From the NCBI RefSeq assembly GCF_023701485.1, contig NZ_JAMQBK010000011.1, positions 17,708-81,707 on the forward strand: a stretch of DNA of 64,000 nt. The letters run 5' to 3'. The notes under the pieces were generated by a model. It made no database searches. It saw nothing but the letters and a program-made list of their open reading frames with translations, and had not been told where the DNA came from. Shown one piece after another: positions 56,296 to 64,000 of this stretch (position 1 is the first letter of the stretch; each line of letters opens with the position of its first letter). The position numbers and the translations under genes are program-made. The DNA comes from Aporhodopirellula aestuarii (GTDB lineage Bacteria > Planctomycetota > Planctomycetia > Pirellulales > Pirellulaceae).

Positions 56296-57507
56296 TCAGT
56301 TCGCCGGTGTATCCTTCCACACAACTTCGCCCGTTTCGTTTTCAATATCGAGCCGAACGGACGCGTGGGCGAATTCGCGAGTGTAGGTGTAGCCGTCTCG
56401 CGTCGCCGGACCATTGGGAGGACCCAATGGACGATCATAGTCAGAAGGACGTTGCATCCATGTTTTGCTGGCTTTCGCGTCATAGCTGTCTTTTAGATCA
56501 AAGTAGCTGTACTTTTCGGCGCAGATAAGAAACATCGCCAACTGGTAGTCGAAACGGCTCTTCGCGTCGCCGCCCCGTCTCTGGCTTCTGTCAGCAGCAT
56601 TGTTGAATCTAGCGGAAACCCTCGGAGTTTCATCCGCGTCTTGCTGGTTGCTGCCCAGTCCACAGGTGAATGCGACGATTGACCCTTGCTGAGCTGCTTT
56701 CTGAAACGCTTCCATGCCCTTGGCAACGTAGTCTTTCTTTGACATTCCCACGGCGCCTTCGAACCCCTCAATGTAGGATCCGTCTAACGCTTTCATGTAA
56801 CTGAGTCCTGAATCCGGAAAGCGTGCTCGCAACACGTTGGCGATCATGAGTTTCTGCGGACCAAGCATCTTCCGCGTGTCGTTTATCATGGTCACGTAGC
56901 CTGCGAGCTCGGCGTTCTTTTTATCGCTCCCGATGACGCCCTTCAGGAAAGCGGGTTCCAGAATCTTGACCACACCATCGAGGAAAACGCCATCAATCGA
57001 CGGATCAGAACAAACGTCATTCGCTGCGTTTATCCACCATTCACGCACGGCCGGGTTCGAAAGATCGTAGGCTTGGAGGCGGTCGCGGATAAGCTTGTCG
57101 TTGCCCTGGCCGTTAACCAGAAATGCTCCCTGAATAGCGTTGAGTTCTTTGTTAGCGGCGTAGCCACCGTAGTGCACGATCACATTTCGGTAATACAGGA
57201 TTTTGGTATCAGGGTTGATCGCTTTGACAGCCCGAGCCGCCGTGAGCGTTCCCGCTTCGCATGACCCTGAATCTGTTGTGCCGGTGCTTTTTTCGAACGT
57301 GATGAGCGGAAACGTCGCCAAGTAGCGAATTTCCTCGTCGGTAAACGCGGTGTCCTTGCGGATATGAACATATAGGGGAACGTGGTCCCAAGAGAAGTCT
57401 GGCATCCGCTCGCGATCCGCCGGAGGCGCCGACGGTTCAACCGCTCGAACCGAGTTGTTCGGTGTAAGCAAGATCGCCAGGAAGGCAAACACGCAAATGG
57501 GTTTCAT
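56296..57507 (-). CDS. Putative TIM-barrel glycoside hydrolase of unassigned family, secreted
   Basis: 403 aa with Sec signal (MKPICVFAFLAILLTPNNSVRA). Barrel-like strands and Asp-rich tips: VPLYVHIRKDTAFTDEEIRYLATFPLITFEKS, AINPDTKILYYRNVIVHYGGY, SNPAVREWWINAANDVCSDPSIDGVFLDGVVK (Asp after FLD), LMIANVLRARFPDSGLSYMKALDGSYIEGFEG (Glu/Asp candidates), IVAFTCGLG. This resembles hypothetical glycosyl hydrolase families (HGH15-type) found near polysaccharide loci; I cannot name a CAZy family. It precedes the GH29 (3) gene by 63 bp. Confidence 0.8.
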   Translation of the reverse strand: MKPICVFAFLAILLTPNNSVRAVEPSAPPADRERMPDFSWDHVPLYVHIRKDTAFTDEEIRYLATFPLITFEKSTGTTDSGSCEAGTLTAARAVKAINPDTKILYYRNVIVHYGGYAANKELNAIQGAFLVNGQGNDKLIRDRLQAYDLSNPAVREWWINAANDVCSDPSIDGVFLDGVVKILEPAFLKGVIGSDKKNAELAGYVTMINDTRKMLGPQKLMIANVLRARFPDSGLSYMKALDGSYIEGFEGAVGMSKKDYVAKGMEAFQKAAQQGSIVAFTCGLGSNQQDADETPRVSARFNNAADRSQRRGGDAKSRFDYQLAMFLICAEKYSYFDLKDSYDAKASKTWMQRPSDYDRPLGPPNGPATRDGYTYTREFAHASVRLDIENETGEVVWKDTPAN

Positions 57508-57747
57508 GCTGATTTCTCTCTACAAGGTTTCATTGATTCTGCTGGCTACGATTGCCTAGCATGCGGAGCATCCGTTTTGGGGCATCCAGCAAGTTCTCTC
57601 CAATGCCGTCGGCTTCCGTCGCCAGCGTCACCCCGTTAGCGGTGTTCTGGACTTTTCAATACACCGCGATCAGTTCTCAGGGCTTCTGGTGATGGCGGTC
57701 CAGAACCAACGCACTTGTTAGAAGCGGATGCAAACAAACGGTTATTG

Positions 57748-57936
57748 TTAGTTCTCTTCAGCTAGCTCTCTCTCTGCTTCTGCCTCCATTTCTTTGAGTC
57801 GTGTTTCGTAGTCTTCAATTTCACTGATGGGAATGCCTTCAGTTACTGATTTAGGTTGATCTTCTCCACAGCCGGCTAGGAAGATCAGTGACATCGCAGT
57901 GAGAAGCAAAGGGAGTGATAAGGAAAGAGTTTTCAT
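57748..57936 (-). CDS. Small lipoprotein
   Basis: 62 aa with a lipobox: MKTLSLSLPLLLTAMSLIFLAGCGEDQPKSV, lipidated Cys in LAGC at about residue 23. The rest is short, acidic and predicted helical (ISEIEDYETRLKEMEAEAERELAEEN), consistent with a coiled-coil tail. It lies 159 bp downstream of a DUF1559 gene on the same strand; small lipoproteins next to DUF1559 genes are a familiar planctomycete pattern, so a shared cell-surface role is inferred. Function unknown. Confidence 0.8.
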   Translation of the reverse strand: MKTLSLSLPLLLTAMSLIFLAGCGEDQPKSVTEGIPISEIEDYETRLKEMEAEAERELAEEN

Positions 57937-58024
57937 AGGAGTTCGTAGCCAATCAAATCGAATAGTAAACTTGGAATGAACGTGAAACTATGCTGCCCAA
58001 AAAGTCAACAATCGGAAGCGAAAA

Positions 58025-58056
58025 CCGGAGACGAGAGCAAGACTCAGCGTCTCCGG
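58025..58056 (-). terminator. Candidate hairpin after the second DUF1559 gene
   Basis: Inverted repeat ccggagacg (58025-58033) / cgtctccgg (58048-58056), 14-nt loop, followed on the minus strand by only four T. Weaker than the terminator at 35967-36001; it may attenuate rather than stop transcription into the lipoprotein gene. Confidence 0.5.
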
Positions 58057-58095
58057 GTGTTTGTGTCACCAAGTCAAAGCGACTTAGTTCCGGTG

Positions 58096-59319
58096 TTACA
58101 GGCTCTCAGTTTCTTTGCCGCCGCGAGTACCGAGTGCTCCCCAAAGTCCATAGGGGCTCTTGTTTCCGGGGGCCCGATCTCCGGTAGCGCCATGCCATAC
58201 CATGCCGGCATTTCGGTTTCCGGCTTCGATCGAATCGGTAATGAAGACCACGGCTCCATCTCCCATCAGAACGTGAGCACCACCGACGTGCCGGCTAGAC
58301 ATGGGCGCGGGGAATGATAGGTCCTTGGCATTGTGGCGTCCGCAGTACACGTCATTGGGTGGCAAGACGGTGAAGCAGCCTGTAAACATTTGTTTGGCTT
58401 CGGCCCACTTGAAGCCGCGGGAATGGTCTGGGGTTGCGCCACCGTTGAGCCAGAATTGTGGTCGCTCGGGATCCTTGAATGAATCACAGGCTGCGGGGTT
58501 GTCTCTCACCGCCGCGATGGATCCGTTGTTGCCGCCCAAGGTGGAGCCATCGTTCGGGGCGCTAGTCGAAATCGCGCCATCACCTAGATCGGTTGCGATT
58601 TCGCCCATCGCAATGGTGTTCGACAATCCGTCGAGAATGTCGCGGAAACGGGTCGGCTGATAGTATGGCCGATAAAATCCGCGGTGAGCGGCACGGCAGG
58701 ATTCTTGGCGTGCTGGGCTGAGTCGTCGGTTATTCCACGGACCAAAACGGGTGTGGTAGGTGCTGTCGCCTAAGCAGGCTGCATAGTTGGTTCGTCCGAG
58801 AGCGGGTAGGCCCACACCTGGGTCGCTCGGGCAGCGGTAAGTTGGAATCTCGTACGTCCAAGGGAGGTACTGTATGGTTCCCGGAGTTGGCCCCATCGCC
58901 GGCCATGGATTGGTCGGCGTCCCAATTGCCGCCGCGGTGTCACCGTCAGCCCGTCGTGAATTTGGGTTTGTGATTTCTCCCCAGATCCCCTGTTGTTCAA
59001 CGAACGGCAGGATTCCGACAAGCGTGCTAAGTCGTTTGCTGTTGGTTCTGTTGTTCTCTGCCCAATAGGCGTTTTTGTCACCGCTGCCGATTTGCAATAC
59101 AGTGCCGGTACCGTGCGTGGGGATTTGCTTGTACGCAGAGTGATAGTTGTGAATGCCCAAGCCGATCTGTTTGAAGTTATTACTGCAGCTCATTCGGCGA
59201 GCGGCCTCGCGGGCGGCCTGCACTGCAGGCAACAGCAATCCCACCAGAACGCCGATAATGGCGATGACGACGAGTAGTTCAACAAGTGTGAACCCGGACC
59301 GACGTTTTCGGAAACTCAT
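58096..59319 (-). CDS. DUF1559 protein with type IV pilin-like N-terminus (2)
   Basis: 407 aa from the ATG at 59319 (MSFRKRRSGFTLVELL); the frame runs about 100 codons further upstream, with another in-frame ATG at 59331, but that extension is not family-like. Prepilin motif [63 protein letters not shown], then [45 protein letters not shown] and C-terminal [28 protein letters not shown]. Closely related to the protein at 36029-37276; the N-terminal segment is almost identical. Function unestablished. Confidence 0.92.
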   Translation of the reverse strand: MSFRKRRSGFTLVELLVVIAIIGVLVGLLLPAVQAAREAARRMSCSNNFKQIGLGIHNYHSAYKQIPTHGTGTVLQIGSGDKNAYWAENNRTNSKRLSTLVGILPFVEQQGIWGEITNPNSRRADGDTAAAIGTPTNPWPAMGPTPGTIQYLPWTYEIPTYRCPSDPGVGLPALGRTNYAACLGDSTYHTRFGPWNNRRLSPARQESCRAAHRGFYRPYYQPTRFRDILDGLSNTIAMGEIATDLGDGAISTSAPNDGSTLGGNNGSIAAVRDNPAACDSFKDPERPQFWLNGGATPDHSRGFKWAEAKQMFTGCFTVLPPNDVYCGRHNAKDLSFPAPMSSRHVGGAHVLMGDGAVVFITDSIEAGNRNAGMVWHGATGDRAPGNKSPYGLWGALGTRGGKETESL

Positions 59320-60035
59320 AAAGAACCTCATTGTGAAAAGAGAAGAGAAGTCGAAGGCAAGCTCAAGAGTCTTCCACGACGACCTTGCAACGTGACTGCT
59401 TCTCAATCGGTGGCGATTGACAATAAGCGAACGCGTTGAAGGGCCACTGTGGCAACGCAGGAATGAAAAGGCGTTCACCTGTTGGGAACTTGGCGTTACG
59501 TTCAGACCTCCGAGATTGCCGCTGGCAATTGCCACAGCGAAAGGGTTTGAGGTTGTGGTAACTGCCTGTCCGAAGGAAAACAAAACGAGATTGAGGCGTG
59601 TAAAAATCAATTCATGCATTGATTTCATCATGAGCTCGCGACCGTGCGTCTTGTTGTCTAGGAATCCCTAGCGACGCTTTACTGAGTCTCATGGTACCCT
59701 TGTGTGTGTTCCTGTCTGTCGTCCGTAGGAATGACACGGTCGGATTTTTTCGTGAGCACCCGTATGTGAACGACTCAACACCTTTGCGGCTGGTTCACTC
59801 GTTCATCGGCGTTTCGATTAAGCCAGGGCGCGCGACAGCGGAGCAGCAGCCTCGATGGACCAGTCCGACTCAGATCGGCTGGCTAACAATGTCAAGAACG
59901 GCTTATCACGATAGGAGCGTCGGATGGAGGAGATAGGCCGTCAGCTTGAATTGATGCAAACGACCGGATTGCAGATGCGTCGGAGACAACCGCCATGTGT
60001 CTCGCTGAGTCCATTCGAATCTCAGGTTATGCCTA
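59320..60035. other. Gap of about 700 bp
   Basis: No supported gene between the DUF1559 gene and an esterase. It contains one copy (59717-59737) of a near-palindromic 21-mer starting tgtcgtccgtaggaatgac; another copy is at 63245-63265. Confidence 0.5.
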
Positions 60036-60998
60036 TCAATGATCGACGAAGAATTGGACACTTCGATTAACGATGACTTCGAAGGACGGTTCGATATCGG
60101 CATCGACTTTGCGCCAGTTGTGTCCGGCATTGTGGATGATGAGGACCTCTACTGGTGCGTTTAACTCTTTCGCTTTTGATTGCATGTGCAGAGCATGCAT
60201 GACCGGAATGGTGGTGTCTTTATCGCCTTGAATCATCAGCAGCGGCGGACTGTCCTTGGTCAAATAGTTGATGGGACTCATTTCGCGGTAGAGCGCGAGT
60301 TTGTCTTCGGTGCTCGCACCGCTATTGTGGATGCGAGCTCCGAAGCGATCGGGATTTTTGGTCGGATCCGAGGTTTTGAATAGCTCGACGTTCTCGAAGT
60401 CGCATGGACCATACCAGGAAACGCCAGCAACAACGTTGTAGGAAACTTTCGCAAGATTCACATCACCCGGAAGACTATGTGGAGGAGATAGCAACAACAT
60501 CTGTGCAATTTGTCCGCCAGCGGAATCTCCCATTACAAAAAATCGCGTTGGATCCAACTTCAATGAATCGCTGTTTTTGCAGAGATATCTGACCGCGTCT
60601 TTGCAATCGGTCACGCAGTCCCGCATCAAGACGCCGCTGCCGTTTCTTGCCAGCCGGTAATCGACCGATGCCACGCAAAAGCCCTTCTCGATCAGTTTTG
60701 TAAACAGTGGCTCGAATAACGGCTTGGTGACTCCGTGCCTGTTGCCTGCCGCCCATCCTCCTCCGTGCGTATAGATGACTAGCGGGCAATTGCCGTCAGC
60801 GCCGCCGGTCGGATAGTAGAGATCCAAGCACAACTGCTTGCGATCGACTTGCTTATAAACGACGTTGAGCATTCGCTCGCCAGCCGTCTCAAGATAGGAG
60901 GCGTTTTTCGCTTTCGGTTTTTTTGCGTCTTGCGAAAATGCGGGGGCCGTTGATGTACAAACGACAACGGCAAGCAAGAAGGTGTGTCGCAGATTCAT
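60036..60998 (-). CDS. Secreted alpha/beta-hydrolase (esterase, BD-FAE-like)
   Basis: 320 aa with signal [23 protein letters not shown]. Catalytic features: oxyanion [14 protein letters not shown], nucleophile Ser in [19 protein letters not shown], acid Asp in [16 protein letters not shown], and His in [11 protein letters not shown]. Likely deacetylates or removes ferulate-type esters from polysaccharide. It lies in line between a GH29 (61108-62910) and the DUF1559 gene, about 110 bp downstream of the GH29. Confidence 0.92.
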   Translation of the reverse strand: MNLRHTFLLAVVVCTSTAPAFSQDAKKPKAKNASYLETAGERMLNVVYKQVDRKQLCLDLYYPTGGADGNCPLVIYTHGGGWAAGNRHGVTKPLFEPLFTKLIEKGFCVASVDYRLARNGSGVLMRDCVTDCKDAVRYLCKNSDSLKLDPTRFFVMGDSAGGQIAQMLLLSPPHSLPGDVNLAKVSYNVVAGVSWYGPCDFENVELFKTSDPTKNPDRFGARIHNSGASTEDKLALYREMSPINYLTKDSPPLLMIQGDKDTTIPVMHALHMQSKAKELNAPVEVLIIHNAGHNWRKVDADIEPSFEVIVNRSVQFFVDH

Positions 60999-61107
60999 CT
61001 AGCGGGCTTTCAAGGCGATTAGCAAGGAAGAATGATTTTTGATGGGGAAGTCACACTGGTCGAACGTTCTCAAGGTCGCTCGTTGACGGATGTTCTGATG
61101 GATTCCG

Positions 61108-62910
61108 CTACGGTTCGCTGTTGAACGTTGCTTCGAGGGCGTAGCCGTTTTCACTGGTTTGGACGTTCGAGAAATCGATTTCCAACGCCTCGGACGTTTG
61201 TTTCCAGGTCAATGACGTGTCGCTGCCAAGCAAACGCAATTGAGTGATCTGGCCAGCCGATTGGTTGAGCGAGAAAATCCGAGTCGCGTCGTTCGGCGGT
61301 GCAAGTGACATCGCGTAGACCTTATTGCCTTTCACGCTGAACCAAAATTCGGTCGGAAGTGAAGATACATTCTTAATTTGGGTCACGCCTTCGCTGAACG
61401 TCGTCCATCGATTTGTTCCGAAGATTGCGTCGGCGTTGGTGTGCACCCACTGCCCCATTTCAAGGAACCGTTCGACGCAAGGTTGGGGGACTCGGCCTTT
61501 TCCATCAGGGCCGATGTTAAGAAGATAGTTGCCGCCCTTCGATACGATATCAACGAAGTTGCGGAGCAGTTGATTGGAAGATTTCCATTGATGGTCGTGA
61601 GCCTTATAACCCCAGGAATGATTGGCCGTTCCGCACGTTTCAAAGTGTTTGTCCGCCAAGTCGTTTTCGCCGGGCGTTTTGTTGTCACCGGCATCGACAT
61701 AGTCGCCGAAGTCATAGCCGACGCGGCGGTTGATGATGATGCTGGGGTTCAGCTCATAAACCAGCTTGTAGAAATCAAACGCTTGTTTTTCAGTAATCAG
61801 CCCTTCGCCGTCGAACCAGATCAGGCGCAGGTCCGGCAATCGCTGGATCAGTTCAGTGATTTGCGGATAAGCTTTGTTTTTTAGATAGTCCGCGTGATCG
61901 GTGGGACTTGGATCCCACAGGTTTTTGCCTTGCTCTCGGGTGGGCACACCCAATGAATCGTTGCGAGCCTTCACGTTGGCGTAGTTGCCATCGCCTCCTT
62001 CTCCCCAGTCGTTACCGTGCGAGTAGTAGACGCCGAACTCAAGACCTTCGGCCCGACAGGCATCGTAAAGTTCTCGGATTAGATCGCCGCTGTAGTTCGT
62101 CGCATCCGTGATATCGAATTCCGAATGGTTGGAATCGAATAAAGCAAATCCGTCATGGTGTTTTGCCGTGATGACGACGTATTTCATGCCCGTTTCTTTC
62201 GCCAGCCGAGCGATGTTGACGGCAAACGATGGATCGGGGAGGAAACCCTTGGCGTATTCGCGGTACTCGCGGCGCGAAATCTGGAACGCGTTCATGAGCC
62301 ATTCGGCCACCTTCGGTCCCTGGCCTTTTTCGATGCGGGTTCCTTTCCAAGATCCCGCCGCTTCCGCATAGACACCCCAGTGGATGAACATGCCGAAACG
62401 CGCGTCTTTGAACCATGCCAAAGCAGCCTGTTTTTCAGGCGATCGGTGCATCGCAATCCACTGGTCAAAGTAACTCTGTGAACTGACCTGGATTTTGGAT
62501 TTCACGTACCCCGTCGGAACCAGCCGAACGCGTTTGATGGCTTTGGTGGAGGGAATGGAAAGAGTATGGGGGCCTGAGTCTTTAAACTCAGCGGGGCGGC
62601 TAAAGTCCCAGACCAATCCGTCTTCGATCACGTAGGACTTGTTCCAAACGCCGCTGAGCGGCAAATCATCGATCTTGATTGTGGTGGGTTGAGCCACGTC
62701 AGCATCGTCGATCGACGAGACCAACTGCACGGACAGCGAACCGGGCTGTTGAATATGGAAGTCCCCAACGAGTTGGTCTCCATCACCGCGCGCCTGGCTC
62801 ATCTCCATCACGACACAGCCGTCCGACCGTTGGCTGACTTGCGTGTCTGCGTGGACCATGGTTGCCGTTAATATAACCAGCGGCGCGATTGCACGGCCGC
62901 GTTTTAACAT
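61108..62910 (-). CDS. GH29 alpha-L-fucosidase-type enzyme (4), secreted
   Basis: 600 aa from the ATG at 62910, which opens a signal MLKRGRAIAPLVILTATMVHA; ATGs at 62928 and 62964 are alternatives. An N-terminal beta-sandwich (about 25-150: GDQLVGDFHIQQPGSLSVQLVSSIDDADVAQPTTIKIDD) precedes the GH29 barrel: WFKDARFGMFIHWGVYAEAAGSWKG, YVVITAKHHDGFALFDSNHSEFD, EFGVYYSHGNDWGE, nucleophile Asp in DLRLIWFDGEGL, GGNYLLNIGPDGKGRVPQPCVERFLEMG. The N-terminal domain is not present in the other GH29 genes here. No gene follows on its upstream side to the window end. Confidence 0.92.
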   Translation of the reverse strand: MLKRGRAIAPLVILTATMVHADTQVSQRSDGCVVMEMSQARGDGDQLVGDFHIQQPGSLSVQLVSSIDDADVAQPTTIKIDDLPLSGVWNKSYVIEDGLVWDFSRPAEFKDSGPHTLSIPSTKAIKRVRLVPTGYVKSKIQVSSQSYFDQWIAMHRSPEKQAALAWFKDARFGMFIHWGVYAEAAGSWKGTRIEKGQGPKVAEWLMNAFQISRREYREYAKGFLPDPSFAVNIARLAKETGMKYVVITAKHHDGFALFDSNHSEFDITDATNYSGDLIRELYDACRAEGLEFGVYYSHGNDWGEGGDGNYANVKARNDSLGVPTREQGKNLWDPSPTDHADYLKNKAYPQITELIQRLPDLRLIWFDGEGLITEKQAFDFYKLVYELNPSIIINRRVGYDFGDYVDAGDNKTPGENDLADKHFETCGTANHSWGYKAHDHQWKSSNQLLRNFVDIVSKGGNYLLNIGPDGKGRVPQPCVERFLEMGQWVHTNADAIFGTNRWTTFSEGVTQIKNVSSLPTEFWFSVKGNKVYAMSLAPPNDATRIFSLNQSAGQITQLRLLGSDTSLTWKQTSEALEIDFSNVQTSENGYALEATFNSEP

Positions 62911-62964
62911 CGAATGAAGCCATGGCATGAGTGTCGGCCTCTGAGTTCTGTAGCTAGTCGGCAT

Positions 62965-64000
62965 GGTGGGTGTAGGCTCCTGCGTGTTTGTTGAAGGAAA
63001 CCGTTCTCCTGAGCGAAAGTCTCTCCAAAGGGGCGGAGAGGAGAAGCGTTGTTCGGCTTCGCCTCTCTCCTCGCTTCGCTCGATCTTCCCGGAGGGGATA
63101 GGGGTGTTCGGTCTTCAAGCACGTTCTAAGACGATTCTGTTCGATCGCCCCGACTTCTATTTTACGGCATTGCAGGGTGGAAACGCTGCTCAGAGGCGGC
63201 GAATTTCCTGCTGACCCCGGTTTAGTGGTCGCGTGCCTTCCGCCTGTCGTCCGTACGAACGACACCCTGGTATATCTCGAGGGGCGACAAATTGCCTGTT
63301 GAAGCGTTTCACAACGGCGCCATCGAGCTGCTGGATACTCAGCTAAGCAGGTAGGTAGGAATCATTGGGCAAAATCCGATGAGCCATCTGGGCATTAGCC
63401 TGGACTGCTAACTCTCTGGACCGCTAAATCGTAGCGTTGACGTGGAAATACAAGGCCACGCCAGTATTGCTTCCATTCCAAGTCGCGATAGCGACGACAT
63501 ACGAAAGCCCCGGACGCGAGTCCGGGGAGGACGTCGCCCCAAGCAACCCCAAGGCGCGAAGCGACGACAGATGTCATTCTTGTGGTCCAATTCGGCAACG
63601 CGTGAGTCTTTCGTCGCAAACCAACGACATGCAACTGCGCCGGACTCCAGTCCGGGGGACGGCATCGCCCCAAACGCTTTCACGCAACCATCCGCGTCAA
63701 GTCAGTTGCGCCAAGTACCGATTAAGACGAAGATTAGGATTAAGATCAACCAACCTTCCTCACAATCTTAATCATACTCTTAATCCTAATCTCTCCCCCC
63801 GCACGCAACCCTCCTTTCACTCCCGACACCCAAGAGCATCGCCACCAGAAGGCGGATCGGCGGTATTTCGCAGCGTTCACTTGCAACGGCGTCAAACCAG
63901 TCGCGTCAACTTGGGATTAAGAATAAGAGCAAGATTAGGATTAAGCATGTCTGCAGGAATCATCTGGCGAAACTGCCGCGAACTGTAGGCCGGACCCAGG
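62965..64000. other. Geneless, repeat-rich right end
   Basis: No convincing coding region. 63245-63265 is the second copy of the 21-mer near-palindrome seen at 59717. 63491-63544 and 63621-63676 are two related repeat units carrying hairpins (63508-63527 CCCCGGAC-gcga-GTCCGGGG, and 63640-63655 CCGGAC-tcca-GTCCGG). The 14-mer agattaggattaag occurs at 63731-63744 and 63932-63945 and inverted at 63779-63792. Any gene here would begin beyond the window. Confidence 0.55.

Noticed and set aside
59332..59631. 100-codon N-terminal extension of the second DUF1559 frame
   Set aside because: Family starts with a prepilin signal at 59319; the extension has no pilin-like features.
63437..63988. 183-codon plus-strand frame at the right end
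   Set aside because: Composed of repeat units and the 14-mer repeat; no domain features.

Overview
The window looks like a chromosome segment of a planctomycete of the Pirellulaceae (Rhodopirellula-like) type. The evidence is two DUF1559 pseudopilin-like proteins, many secreted sulfatases and glycoside hydrolases with Sec or Tat leaders, loosely packed genes with long palindrome-rich gaps, and moderate GC. No rRNA, tRNA or CRISPR array was recognised by eye. The genus is an inference from gene content.

Layout. (1) 1-2.7 kb: the 3' part of a hybrid histidine kinase whose N-terminus resembles the copper/ethylene-binding membrane domain of plant ETR1. (2) 2.8-17 kb, minus strand: two GH116-type enzymes (one with an N-terminal LamG domain), a beta-helix protein, a GH117-like propeller enzyme, a small IS200/RAYT-type transposase embedded in large palindromic repeats, and a GH95 alpha-L-fucosidase. 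(3) 17-24.7 kb: a sulfatase, an overlapping epimerase/dehydrogenase pair, a divergent LacI-family regulator with candidate operators, a LamG-esterase and an SDR. (4) 24.8-36 kb: a uronate-polysaccharide locus. An intracellular GH88 and a Gfo/Idh enzyme diverge from a tight plus-strand operon (mannose-6-phosphate isomerase-like, Na+/solute symporter, SDR, heparinase II/III-like lyase), followed by a PL6 lyase broken by a one-base frameshift. A perfect 14-bp palindrome lies in the divergent promoter region. (5) 36-38.3 kb: a DUF1559 gene with a strong terminator, then a geneless stretch. (6) 38.3-63 kb, all minus strand: GH97, GH117-like, GH29 x4, three sulfatase genes (one a two-domain fusion, so four sulfatase domains), a beta-helix protein, a putative TIM-barrel hydrolase, a small lipoprotein, a second DUF1559 protein and an esterase. 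(7) 63-64 kb: geneless, repeat-rich.

Working together. Five fucosidase-type genes (four GH29, one GH95) and four sulfatase genes with five sulfatase domains, plus esterases, GH97, GH116, GH117-like and beta-helix proteins, point to extracellular or periplasmic breakdown of sulfated fucose-rich algal or microbial polysaccharide. The central locus suggests use of uronic-acid polymers: lyases make unsaturated oligosaccharides, the symporter imports products, and cytoplasmic GH88, isomerase and oxidoreductases process them. Substrate assignments are inferences from family membership and neighbourhood. Signals that ordinary annotation would probably miss are the ethylene-receptor-like sensor, the fused double sulfatase, the GH29-GH117-GH97 cassette, the frameshifted PL6 and several families of palindromic repeats.
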